A DNA stretch of 42,653 bases from Microvirga arvi (GCF_016892765.1 NZ_JAFEMD010000043.1:1-42653); one strand, 5' to 3'. Shown: positions 30,942-39,252, numbered from the stretch's first letter. The notes: generated by a model not told the origin, from the sequence alone. Numbers and translations: made by a program.

Positions 30942-32678
30942 TTAGATCGAGATTTCCTCGATGCTCCGCGGCTCCTTTGCAGAGCGGCCATTCTCCTTGC
31001 GGCGTGCATTGCCCCGGACCTCATATGCCTTCAGCCGGGCACGCATGATGGAACCAAGCGGGCGGTGAGCGGACAGGCTGTGCGAGGGGCAGAAGAGCAG
31101 ATCTTCATCCAAAGCCCGGCGTGCGGCATCGAAGGCCTCCTGCGGCGGCAGGACTAGGCGGGCGACCGGCCAGTACGGACTCTCGTCCTCGGGCCACTCG
31201 GCATTGGCATTTTCCACCGGCATGCGCTCCAGGTTGGTGCAGAGCTGGATGCCAACCTCATACTCCGCCGGATTGTCGCGAAAGTATTCCACGACCGCCG
31301 TGCGCAGGCCGTCCTCATCGGCGGGTGTGAAGCCGGCTTGCCGCAACTCATGCAGGCGGGGCATGGTGGGCCTGACCCGCAGCTTGGCGATGTAGTCGCC
31401 ATAACGGAACGGGCATTGGCTGTAATAGGCCTCCGCCAAGGGATGGTTGAACGGATGGCCGTAGAAATCGAGGTTGGCGCTGTCCAGTCCGACGGCGTTG
31501 AGCGCCGCATTGGCCGCGCGTGATGAGGCCGAGACGGCTTGCTTCACCCCTTCCGGCAGCGGCATCGCCATCTCGGTCGCGGTGATCTGGGCCAGGAACA
31601 CCTTGGCGGTGGGTGCAATGAAGACCTTGCCGGTGTCGAGCACCCAGTCCTGGGTCACCTCACGCTGATGGCCGGGCAGCATCTCGCCTTCGACACCGAT
31701 GATCTTGAGGGACATGCCACGTGGTGTGGACACCCGGCGGTCGTCCAGGAACTCGCCAGGCACATGGGAAAGGCGCACCACGACCGGGTAGGTCCGCAGC
31801 TCGGCAAACAGCCCCTGGCGCAACTCGGGAGGCAGATCCTCCAGAACCCGCAGTTCCCCCTTGAGGATGCCATGCGCTTTTGCATGGGACGTGCGCACGG
31901 AGCGTCCATAGCGCTCCCGTGTGATCCGGCCGCCGCCAGCCATCGCCTCGATGATCCTGTCGAAGGTCTCCTGCTCGTCCGGCTCGACATCCTCCACATC
32001 GTCGCGGTAGCGGACGAGGGAGGGCTTTGCCTTGGGCTGGCCTGAGGCAAAGCCTCTTCCAGCGGGCAGCCGCGCGTCGCGAATGCCAGAGGGTTCACTG
32101 ACAATCCGGCAGAGGGCGTCAGTCACAAGCCCATAGGCCAAATGAGCGACAAGTCCGCGGGCATGGGCGGTCCAGGGATAATCCTGCGGACGGCCGGACA
32201 GGCCCAGAGCGGCGTTCATCCCCTCGTCCTTGATCAGGAACATGCCCAGCCCGAAGAGGCTGCCCCTGCCTGCATCGAGGTAGGCGACGCGCCCGCGCAG
32301 GGCACCATACAGCGCCCCGGGCACCATCCCCAGCCCGTAATGCACGATGAGACCAGCTGTATCGCGCTGGCGCCGGGTCAGGACAAGTCCAGCCTGGTCT
32401 GCCGTTTCCGCGGCCAGAACTTGGGCCGGATCCATGCCGCCGGGGCGAGCCTGCTGGGTCTGCTGGCGTGTCCGCCTGTTGTCGAGGCCGCGCCGGAAGT
32501 TGAACCAGTCGATGCGGTCCATTACCCAGACAGCCGCCACTCCTGCGGCCGCGCCCGCCAAGGCATCTAGAACGATGTCTGCGGACGAATGCCGCGAATG
32601 CCGGCCGGAGCGCCTCCCGGTCCCTGCCGCAGATCCGGTGGAAGTTGCGTTGGTTCTGTCGCGTGCGGGCTGTGGCAT
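30942..32678 (-). CDS. Membrane-anchor/catalase-like fusion protein
   Basis: 578 aa. The first 200 residues contain ALAGAAAGVAAVWVMDRIDW and HYGLGMVPGALYGALRG, resembling small DUF1440/YagU-like membrane proteins. The rest is a catalase-family heme protein: the distal-side HAKAHGILKGEL (about residue 265), VSTPRGMSLKIIGVEGE, the SQCPFRYGDYIAKL heme-side region (about 426) and AHRPLGSIMRAR at the end. Catalase-like proteins of this kind usually stand alone at about 350 residues. Peroxidase or lipid-hydroperoxide activity tied to the membrane is inferred. It converges with the cstA stump. Confidence 0.85.
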   Translation of the reverse strand: MPQPARDRTNATSTGSAAGTGRRSGRHSRHSSADIVLDALAGAAAGVAAVWVMDRIDWFNFRRGLDNRRTRQQTQQARPGGMDPAQVLAAETADQAGLVLTRRQRDTAGLIVHYGLGMVPGALYGALRGRVAYLDAGRGSLFGLGMFLIKDEGMNAALGLSGRPQDYPWTAHARGLVAHLAYGLVTDALCRIVSEPSGIRDARLPAGRGFASGQPKAKPSLVRYRDDVEDVEPDEQETFDRIIEAMAGGGRITRERYGRSVRTSHAKAHGILKGELRVLEDLPPELRQGLFAELRTYPVVVRLSHVPGEFLDDRRVSTPRGMSLKIIGVEGEMLPGHQREVTQDWVLDTGKVFIAPTAKVFLAQITATEMAMPLPEGVKQAVSASSRAANAALNAVGLDSANLDFYGHPFNHPLAEAYYSQCPFRYGDYIAKLRVRPTMPRLHELRQAGFTPADEDGLRTAVVEYFRDNPAEYEVGIQLCTNLERMPVENANAEWPEDESPYWPVARLVLPPQEAFDAARRALDEDLLFCPSHSLSAHRPLGSIMRARLKAYEVRGNARRKENGRSAKEPRSIEEISI

Positions 32679-32965
32679 GGCAAATCCTTACCGTAACAGT
32701 GCGGGTGTTGCCGAGGGCCACCCGTGGGCCTTGCGCTTTAACGTCCAATCGAAAGACGCCTCGACCGTTCCAGCTTCGCTATTCGGAGGGATGGTCACTC
32801 GCGTTGCATGTGGTGCCGGAACCTGTGCTGCGGCCGGCAATTGACGATGCAGGCGGCCTCAGGACAGACGGTTCTGGATCAATGCCACATCCGCCACTTT
32901 GGAGGAGAGACACCAACGGTCGTTCTCCTGACAAAGAGGCATTCTCTCTGACGGTGAGATTTGCG

Positions 32966-33568
32966 ATGCCGATGCGCGTTCACGAAGTCCATCCCGCCCT
33001 TGCCCATTTCCCGGTGGCCCTGCTGCCCACCGCCGTGGCGGCCGATCTGATCGGGCGGCTCACCGACAACGACTCGCTGATGGAGATGGGGCGCCAGCTG
33101 ATGCCGGTAGCGGCGGCCAGTGTCGCCGCTACCGGCATCGCAGGCTTTGCCGCGCAGGAGGCGGTCAGGACCAACGATGCCTCCCATGATATCTTGGTCA
33201 CCCATCGCACGCTCAACATCGGCCTGCTGGCACTGTCAGTGGGTTTGGCAGTGATCCGTGCCCGCAGCCGGCGGCCCAGCGCTGGCTACCTGTTGGCAGG
33301 CCTCGCCGGGGCCGCCCTTGTGACGTACTCGGGCTATCTTGGCGGCCGAATGGTTTACACGCATGGCGTCGGCGTGACCCCTGCCGATGGGATCGAGCCG
33401 GAGCGGACGCCCGAGATGCCTCACGACGGGTTTGGGAGGGCCGCACGCACGTCTGCGTCCAACGTCGGCTATGCGCTCAGACACACCGCCCAGGAGATGG
33501 CGCAAGGGGAGATCGTCCCGAGATTTCAGGAGCATGCGCCCGCCTACCGGGAGCCAGCCGTAGGCTAG
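32966..33568 (+). CDS. DUF2231-domain membrane protein
   Basis: 200 aa. MRVHEVHPALAHFPVALLPTAVAADLIGRL at the N-terminus is the DUF2231 signature (HPxxxHFPxxL), followed by three more membrane helices and a soluble tail. DUF2231 proteins may bind heme through these histidines; function is not established. ATG 32966 comes 7 bp after GGTGAG. The 287-bp spacer to the divergent catalase-like gene holds no recognisable feature beyond promoters. Confidence 0.75.
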   Translation: MPMRVHEVHPALAHFPVALLPTAVAADLIGRLTDNDSLMEMGRQLMPVAAASVAATGIAGFAAQEAVRTNDASHDILVTHRTLNIGLLALSVGLAVIRARSRRPSAGYLLAGLAGAALVTYSGYLGGRMVYTHGVGVTPADGIEPERTPEMPHDGFGRAARTSASNVGYALRHTAQEMAQGEIVPRFQEHAPAYREPAVG

Positions 33569-33678
33569 GCTCTGTCCCAAGTGGCAGCAGGCCGACCAGA
33601 CCTGGGCCCGAGGTGCCGCCAGTGAAATGATCATGCCCCACGGTTCGATGTGACTGGGGGCAGAACCAAGGTTGCCGA

Positions 33679-34119
33679 ATGGATCTGACCCGACTTGCTG
33701 CCGACGCGATCCTTACGGCCGCCGCCGACGCGGTGGTGGCAACCGACCGGGATGGGATCATCCAGGTGTGGAACCCTGGCGCGGAGCGTATCTTCGGCCA
33801 CCGCGCCGACGAGGCGTTGGGCCAATCACTCGACCTCATCATCCCGGACCGCCTGCGCCCGCGCCATTGGGAGGGCTTCCACCGCGTCATGGCTACCGGC
33901 GAGAGCCATTACGGCGCAGGCGATCTGCTGTCGGTGCCGGGCATCCGCAAGGACGGGCAACGCATCTCACTGGAGTTCACCATCGTGCCGCTCAAGGATG
34001 AGCAGGGACAAATGCAGGGCCTCGCCGCGGTGATGCGGGACGTGACCAGCCGGTTCGAGGAAATCAGAGCCCTGAAGCAGAAGCTGGCGGAAGCAAGCGT
34101 ACCACCGAGCCCCCACTGA
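33679..34119 (+). CDS. Stand-alone PAS-domain protein
   Basis: 146 aa, a single PAS/PAC unit: AADAVVATDRDGIIQVWNPGAERIFGHRADEALGQSLDLIIP, then VMATGESHYGAGDLLSVPGIRKDGQRISLEFTIVPLKDEQGQMQGLAAVMRDVTSRFEE. It lacks a kinase, cyclase or HTH output. Such short PAS proteins may bind a flavin or heme cofactor and signal through a partner; unknown here. It ends 6 bp before the DUF488 pseudogene. Confidence 0.8.
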   Translation: MDLTRLAADAILTAAADAVVATDRDGIIQVWNPGAERIFGHRADEALGQSLDLIIPDRLRPRHWEGFHRVMATGESHYGAGDLLSVPGIRKDGQRISLEFTIVPLKDEQGQMQGLAAVMRDVTSRFEEIRALKQKLAEASVPPSPH

Positions 34120-34125
34120 AATCGC

Positions 34126-34659
34126 ATGGCAAACCCGTTCTACACCATCGGGCACTCCACCCGAACCATTCCGGAGTTCGTGGACCTCCTCCGCGAGGCG
34201 AAGGTCGGTCTTGTGGTGGATGTCCGAACGGTTCCGCGCTCCGGACGAATCCGCAGTTCAACCGGGATGCCCTGCCCGACAGCCTTGCCGACTACCAGAT
34301 CGGGTACGAGCACATTGCCGAGCTCGGCGGATTGCGCGGCAGGCAGCGTCTGGCAGAGCCATCCCCCCAACGGCTTCTAGGAGAACACGAGTTTCCGGAA
34401 CTATGCCGACAACGCCCTGACGAGCCGGTTCCGCGCGGGGTTCGACCGCCTGACCGGCCTCGGCGGCCGGAGCGTCACGGCGATCATGTGCGCCGAGGCG
34501 GTGTTGCGGCGCTGCCACCGCCGGATCATCGCCGACTACCTGCTCGCCTCTGAGCACCTCGTGTTTCACATCCTCGGCCCCGGCAAGATCGGGCCGGCGG
34601 CGCTCACGCCCAGGGCCCGGCCGTCCACCGGCCGGATCACCTATCCCGCCTCGGAATGA
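34126..34659 (+). pseudogene. DUF488 family gene with indels and an internal stop
   Basis: The start MANPFYTIGHSTRTIPEFVDLLREA and the end AIMCAEAVLRRCHRRIIADYLLASEHLVFHILGPGKI are clear DUF488. One C seems missing near 34241, which shifts the middle (TNPQFNRDALPDSLADYQIGYEHIAELGGL) to another frame. A C run near 34366 (six C instead of five) restores the frame, and then TAG 34378-34380 replaces the Trp codon expected in the F-W-E-N motif. The two indels compensate. Sequencing error in C runs or real decay are both possible. Confidence 0.88.
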
Positions 34660-34671
34660 AACCGGGCAACC

Positions 34672-35286
34672 TCAGCTGACGCCGGTGTAACGGCCGGGCC
34701 TGTGGTTCGTCGCGAGCACAAGGTTGAGCACGGAGGTTCCGAGCAGCGACAACACGAACCTGTCCGGCGCGAGGACAAACAGGGACGAAAGAAGGATCAA
34801 CGCGTCGAGGGCCAACTGGACGTATCCAGCCCTCAGGTTGTGGCGCTCCTGCAGGTACAGCGCCAGGATGTTGATGCCGCCCAAACTTGCCCGGTGGCGG
34901 AAGAGGATTAGAAGTCCGATCCCGGTGAGTGCTCCGCCGGCGACCGCGGCAAAGATCGGGTCGAGATGGCCCATGCTGACCGAAGAGGCCGTCAGCTTTG
35001 AGAGCAGGGAAACCAGGAGGACGGCCAGAAAGGTCCTCACTGCGAGCTTCCAGCCCATTCTTTTGACGGCGAGGTAGTAGAACGGAAGATTGACGGTGAA
35101 GAAGGCAGCTCCAAACCCGAACCCGGTTGTCTGCCCCAGAAGAAGGGCGAGGCCCGCCGTGCCTCCGGTCAGCAGGCCGGCGGTGCTCAAGAAAGTAACC
35201 CCGAGCGCCACCATCAAGGTGCCCGTCAGGATGGCGGCCACATCCTCGTGAGGGCGATGCATGCTCGCCATGACCAGATCCGTCAC
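34672..35286 (-). CDS. YitT family membrane protein
   Basis: About 204 aa with five or six hydrophobic helices, including GVTFLSTAGLLTGGTAGLALLLGQTTGFGFGAAFFTVNLPFYYLA and the GGALTGIGLLILFRHRASLGGINILALYLQER signature of the YitT/DUF161 N-terminal domain. The C-terminal DUF2179 domain of classical YitT is missing. Function is unknown. The GTG at 35286 follows an AGGGGAA site; other in-frame starts at 35271 and 35262 are possible. Confidence 0.75.
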   Translation of the reverse strand: MTDLVMASMHRPHEDVAAILTGTLMVALGVTFLSTAGLLTGGTAGLALLLGQTTGFGFGAAFFTVNLPFYYLAVKRMGWKLAVRTFLAVLLVSLLSKLTASSVSMGHLDPIFAAVAGGALTGIGLLILFRHRASLGGINILALYLQERHNLRAGYVQLALDALILLSSLFVLAPDRFVLSLLGTSVLNLVLATNHRPGRYTGVS

Positions 35287-35526
35287 GGTGTTCCCCTTGT
35301 TTCTGACCTCTTGCCCGGTGGGTTTCAGGACGTATCCGGCTTTCCGCCAAGTCTCTTTGACGAGAAGCAAGGACCGACACGATTGTCTGCTCCGTCGGGC
35401 GCATTTCAGGTCAGCGGCGCCGGACGCCGGGAACTCGGCACGGGACGGCGGGTTCCCCCTTTAGCCAAGCTTACGCTGCTGGATTGGGCGGGAATATGGA
35501 ACGTGTGAGCTAACACAAGGAGCAGG

Positions 35527-36351
35527 ATGCGAGTGACGAGCGAACGTTACGCCATAGGCCTGGCGCGCGCCTTCGGCGGGGCGATCATCTTCGGCATCCC
35601 GCTGCTGATGACCATGGAGATGTGGTCGCTCGGCTTCTCGATGGGCCGCGGCCGTCTGCTCCTGCTCATGGTCTTCACCCTCGTGCTGCTCATCGGCCTC
35701 TCCTACTTCTCCGGCTTCGAGAAGACCTTCAGTCTCAAAGAGGACGCCATGGACGCATTCGCCGCCCTCGGGGTCGGCGTGATCACGTCCGCGGTGCTGC
35801 TGGTGGTGCTTGCGGTGATCACCTTCGACATGAGCTGGGGCGACATCGTCGGACGGGTGGCGCTGCAGAGTGTGCCGGCGAGCATCGGCGCAATGCTCGG
35901 ACGCAAGCAGCTCGGGGATGAGCAGGACATGGATGCGGAGGAGGAGCGCAAGCGCGAGGCGGGCTATGCGGGCGAGCTCTTCCTCATGCTGGCAGGCGCG
36001 CTGTTCCTGGCCTTCAACATGGCCCCGACGGAGGAGATGATCCTGATCGCCTTTCAGATGACGCCGTGGCACGCCTTGGCCCTGGGCGTGTTGTCTATGC
36101 TGCTCCTGCACGTTTTCGTCTACAGCATCGGGTTCTCCGGTCAGGAGGGCCGGCCCGAGGGCGGGACATTCCTGTCGACCTTCCTGCACTTCACCCTGAC
36201 CGGCTACGGCGTCGCCCTGCTGGTGAGCCTCTACGTGCTCTGGAGCTTCGGACGGACTGACGGGGTCTCTGTGGCCGAGATGGCGAATATGCTGGTGGTG
36301 CTGGGCTTCCCAGCATCGCTCGGCGCCGCAACGGCGCGGCTGGTGGTGTGA
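35527..36351 (+). CDS. TIGR02587-family membrane protein
   Basis: 274 aa with about eight membrane helices. RAFGGAIIFGIPLLMTMEMWSLGF and FNMAPTEEMILIAFQMTPWHALALGVLSMLL match the TIGR02587 family of uncharacterised integral membrane proteins. The gene precedes a TIGR02588 protein, its usual partner, with 4 bp between. Function unknown; the pair may form one complex. Confidence 0.85.
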   Translation: MRVTSERYAIGLARAFGGAIIFGIPLLMTMEMWSLGFSMGRGRLLLLMVFTLVLLIGLSYFSGFEKTFSLKEDAMDAFAALGVGVITSAVLLVVLAVITFDMSWGDIVGRVALQSVPASIGAMLGRKQLGDEQDMDAEEERKREAGYAGELFLMLAGALFLAFNMAPTEEMILIAFQMTPWHALALGVLSMLLLHVFVYSIGFSGQEGRPEGGTFLSTFLHFTLTGYGVALLVSLYVLWSFGRTDGVSVAEMANMLVVLGFPASLGAATARLVV

Positions 36352-36355
36352 GACT

Positions 36356-36781
36356 GTGGTGAACCGGGAACACAAGGCAGGCGAGATCCAGACAGCGAAG
36401 GCAGAGCAACAGGTGCCATGGCTCGAATGGGCCGCCTCCGGCATCGGGCTGTTCCTCGTTCTCGGCATCTTCGGCGTCATTGGATGGCAAGTATTCAACG
36501 GTGCCACCACGCCGCCCGAGATCATCGTCGAGGTCGACACAGTGGCGCCGGTGGAGGGTGGCTATCGGGTTCTCTTCCTGGCGCGCAACACCGCCGGCGA
36601 GGCCGCCGCGCAGGTGGAGATCGAAGGAACAGTGTCCAAGGCAGGCGCGGATACCGAAACCAGCCGGGTGGTCCTCGACTATATACCCGGGCATTCCGAG
36701 CGGCAGGGCGGGCTGTTCTTTACCTATGAACCGCGCTCCGGCTCCCTCGCTGTGCGCGCCACAGGCTTCACCACGCCCTGA
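36356..36781 (+). CDS. TIGR02588-family membrane-anchored protein
   Basis: 141 aa. A single N-terminal helix (WLEWAASGIGLFLVLGIFGVIGWQ) is followed by a periplasmic Ig-like domain (APVEGGYRVLFLARNTAGEAAAQVEIEGTV). This is the TIGR02588 layout, always found downstream of TIGR02587. GTG starts at 36356 and 36359 compete. It probably works with the preceding protein in the membrane; role unknown. Confidence 0.85.
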   Translation: MVNREHKAGEIQTAKAEQQVPWLEWAASGIGLFLVLGIFGVIGWQVFNGATTPPEIIVEVDTVAPVEGGYRVLFLARNTAGEAAAQVEIEGTVSKAGADTETSRVVLDYIPGHSERQGGLFFTYEPRSGSLAVRATGFTTP

Positions 36782-36818
36782 CCGGACGTCATCAAGGCCG
36801 CAATCGGCAGGAGACGCG

Positions 36819-37226
36819 ATGATCAGGTGGGACTACGACATGCATGAGATCCTGGCGGACGGGGTCGTTCACGCGCTGGGGGTTGTTGGCGGTCTCGTCG
36901 CCGTGATCGCCCTATTGATCCTCGCCGCGCCCACGGTCGGCGCCTGGGAGCTGACATCAGTGGCGAACTATGGCGTCGGCCTGCTGGCGGTGCTCGTCAT
37001 CTCCGCTGTCTACAATCTGTGGCCGGTCTCCCCAGTCAAATGGATCCTGCGGCGGTTCGACCCGCGGCCTGCTGGTCCTGGGCGGCATCCTCTACACGGC
37101 GGGCGTGGTCTTTCACCTATGGGAGGGACTGCGCTTCCACAAAGCGATCTGGCACGCCTTCGTGCTTGTCGCCGCCGCCTGTCATTACGGGCAGTGCTGG
37201 ACTGCATGGTGATGGCGCGGGGCTGA
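36819..37226 (+). pseudogene. Hemolysin III/TrhA-family gene with internal deletion
   Basis: The first 80 codons (MIRWDYDMHEILADGVVHALGVVGGL...AVYNLWPVSPVKWILRRFD) are a normal start of a seven-helix hemolysin III (PAQR-like) protein. About 80 expected residues are then missing. The C-terminal part (LLVLGGILYTAGVVFHLWEGLRFHKAIWHAFVLVAAACHY) appears in another frame, and a further 1-bp change puts the last residues (AVLDCMVMARG) back in a third position. A functional protein cannot be made. The N-terminal frame itself stops only at 37226 with a scrambled tail. Confidence 0.82.
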
Positions 37227-37341
37227 TTTCCAATGGTGCCTGAGGCGGCGCGACGTGACGCGTACCCGCGCCTCTCAATCGGGGCCGGCACGCCTTGCGC
37301 CTCACCAGAGCACATGAGCGGCTGCGGCAGTCATCGAAAGA

Positions 37342-37355
37342 TTGTGCTAGCGCAA
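37342..37355. promoter_or_regulatory. NnrR-like operator upstream of the 86-aa gene
   Basis: TTGTGCTAGCGCAA, nearly the same as the norE box (TTGTGCCATCGCAA). The centre is about 63 bp from ATG 37412, fitting class II activation. Confidence 0.6.
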
Positions 37356-37411
37356 GGAAAACCGCCTCGTTCCACGGCACTCTCCGGCGGCATGAAGCGG
37401 AGTTCCTCACG

Positions 37412-37672
37412 ATGACACCTGCCACCCAGCACCAGTCCCTGATCCAACCAGCGGCAAGCAATGCCGTCATCGAGAACCTGGCCCGCCGGGCCTATGAGGC
37501 TTGCCACCCGGACGACTCCTTTGACGCTCTGAAGCGGCGCGCAGGCTTTATCCGGCCGGATGCCGGACTGCTCCGCGCCTGGATGGCAGCGGCCCGAAGC
37601 GGACGGCTTGGCCCTCCCGAAGAGGTCTCCGCCGCCCAGGCTGCGGACAGGCCGGACGCGCTGGCCGCATGA
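37412..37672 (+). CDS. Hypothetical protein, 86 aa, behind an NnrR-like box
   Basis: Begins MTPATQHQSLIQPAASNAVIENLARRAYEACHPDDSFDALKRRAGF. Helical and soluble, with one cysteine; no family that I can name. A weak GGAG lies about 10 bp before the ATG. What makes it interesting is the operator upstream, which ties it to the denitrification regulon though it lies 7 kb from the nearest such gene. The 219 bp after its stop hold no recognisable feature. Confidence 0.6.
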   Translation: MTPATQHQSLIQPAASNAVIENLARRAYEACHPDDSFDALKRRAGFIRPDAGLLRAWMAAARSGRLGPPEEVSAAQAADRPDALAA

Positions 37673-37891
37673 CAGGGCACACACATCCCTCGGACTGAGC
37701 CCCATCAGGAACCATCAGGCAAGCCGGGGATCCCGGCTCACGCCCGGTGACGCACACCCACCTCGGCATACAGGGCTGCGCATCCTACCGCCTCTCCCAC
37801 GGTGACATCCCGGAGTGGCCAAGGTGGGCCGGATCAGGCTGAGGCATTGATAGAAGCTGCCATTTAGAAGAAGTCCAAACTGGGGTTTCCC

Positions 37892-38206
37892 ATGATCGTC
37901 TGCTCGTGCAATGTCTTCTCGGATGGTGAGGTGCGCTCCTGCCTCAACCCCGGCCCGGCCTGCCCCCGCACGCCTGCCCAGGTATACCGCGATCTCGGCT
38001 GCGGCCCTCAATGCGGGCGCTGCGCCACCACGATCCGCTCGATCATGGATCAGGAACTAGCCCAGAACCACGCCTGCACGGCCGACTGCGCAACGGACTG
38101 CCCGATGACCCGGCGGGCCAACTCGAACGAACCGCCGAAGCTTGAGAGATGGCGGCGGCGCGCTACCATCATTGGCTCCGCACGGAGGCAGGGCCATGAA
38201 GGGTGA
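37892..38206 (+). CDS. bfd: Bacterioferritin-associated ferredoxin-like protein (Bfd)
   Basis: 104 aa. [2Fe-2S] motifs C4-S-C6 and C41-G-R-C44 with the BFD loop (PAQVYRDLGCGPQCGRC). Compared with E. coli Bfd there are extra residues and cysteines between the pairs (C17, C24, C37), and a C-terminal extension carries ACTADCATDC, so this version is longer and cysteine-rich. Bfd reduces the iron core of bacterioferritin to release Fe(II). It overlaps the bfr start by 11 bp. Confidence 0.88.
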   Translation: MIVCSCNVFSDGEVRSCLNPGPACPRTPAQVYRDLGCGPQCGRCATTIRSIMDQELAQNHACTADCATDCPMTRRANSNEPPKLERWRRRATIIGSARRQGHEG

Positions 38207-38690
38207 TCCCAAGGCAATCGGGTATCTCAATCGCGGCCTGCACAGCGAGCTGACGGCGGTCAACCAGTACTGGCTGCATTACCGTCTACTCGACGATTGG
38301 GGCTACAAGGAACTTGCGAAGACCTGGCGCAAGGAATCCATCGAGGAGATGCACCACGCGGACCGCTTCATCGAGCGCATCATTTTCCTCGAAGGCTTTG
38401 CCAACCTGCAGGTGCTCGACCCCCTGCGCATCGGCCAGAACATCCAGGAGATCCTCGAATCCGACCTCGCGGCGGAATACGAGGCCCGCAACCTCTACGG
38501 CGAGGCGGCCGCTTATTGCGACAGCATCGGCGACCGGGTGTCGAAGAACCTCTTTGAGGAGCTGATGACGGACGAGGAGGGCCATATCGACTTCCTCGAA
38601 ACCCAGCTCAACCTCGTCGAGCAGATCGGCATCGAGCTCTATGCCCAGAAGCATATCGGCGGCCTGGGGAAGGACGAGGCCGATGGCTGA
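38196..38690 (+). CDS. bfr: Bacterioferritin
   Basis: 164 aa four-helix ferritin. Ferroxidase ligands E18, E51 and H54 and the heme ligand M52 are visible in LHSELTAVNQYW and EEMHHADRFIERI, and E-E-G-H-I-D-F in the fourth helix is conserved. It stores iron in the cytoplasm. GGAGG lies 7 bp before the ATG. The gene is overlapped by bfd on the left and by irr (8 bp) on the right. Confidence 0.97.
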   Translation: MKGDPKAIGYLNRGLHSELTAVNQYWLHYRLLDDWGYKELAKTWRKESIEEMHHADRFIERIIFLEGFANLQVLDPLRIGQNIQEILESDLAAEYEARNLYGEAAAYCDSIGDRVSKNLFEELMTDEEGHIDFLETQLNLVEQIGIELYAQKHIGGLGKDEADG

Positions 38691-39135
38691 GCCGGCGCCG
38701 GACCTCCGCACTGCGGCCCATCCCGGTCTCGGCTGCCCCTTGGCGCAGGTGCGGGTCAGACTCCGCAGGGCGGGGCTGCGCCCGACCCGGCAGCGTATCT
38801 GTCTCGGATGGCTCCTCTTCGGCAGAGGCTACCGTCATTTAACGGCCGAGACACTGTTTGCCGAGGCCCAGAAGGCGCGGGTGCCAGTCTCCCTTGCAAC
38901 GGTCTACAACACTCTGAAGCAGTTCACGGATGCGGGGCTCGTGCGGCAGATCGCGGCCGAGGGCCGCAAGACCTACTTCGACACCGACTTGACGGATCAT
39001 CACCATTTCCTGATTGAGGGGGACGAGGAGATCATCGACATTCCCTCCGCGACCATGAGCGTGACCGGGTTGCCCCCTGCCCCCGAGGGATATGAGATCG
39101 AACGGGTTGACGTGATCGTGCGGCTCCGCAGATGA
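38683..39135 (+). CDS. irr: Irr, heme-responsive Fur-family regulator
   Basis: 150 aa. GLRPTRQRICLGWLLFGRGYRHLTAETLFAEA and the DNA-binding helix VSLATVYNTLKQFTDAGLVRQI show a Fur fold. Irr-type features are the GCP heme-regulatory motif (C18-P19) and the histidine triplet H106-H108 in DLTDHHHFL. Irr represses or activates iron genes when heme is scarce. It overlaps bfr and so is translationally coupled to iron storage. A canonical Fur would lack the GCP and HHH pair. Confidence 0.92.
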   Translation: MAEPAPDLRTAAHPGLGCPLAQVRVRLRRAGLRPTRQRICLGWLLFGRGYRHLTAETLFAEAQKARVPVSLATVYNTLKQFTDAGLVRQIAAEGRKTYFDTDLTDHHHFLIEGDEEIIDIPSATMSVTGLPPAPEGYEIERVDVIVRLRR

Positions 39136-39252
39136 GCTCGCGGCACCGCTCCGGGCTCAGTGGCCATGGGGCTGACACGCCAGCAGTGCCGCCCCAAGCC
39201 TGAGGCGGGAAGACCGCAGACTTCCGGGCTGGAAAGCCTACTTCTACGCTCA

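Noticed and set aside
35461..36540. 359-codon frame antisense to the TIGR02587/02588 genes
   Set aside because: The sequence is charged and low in complexity, typical of the complement of membrane helices.
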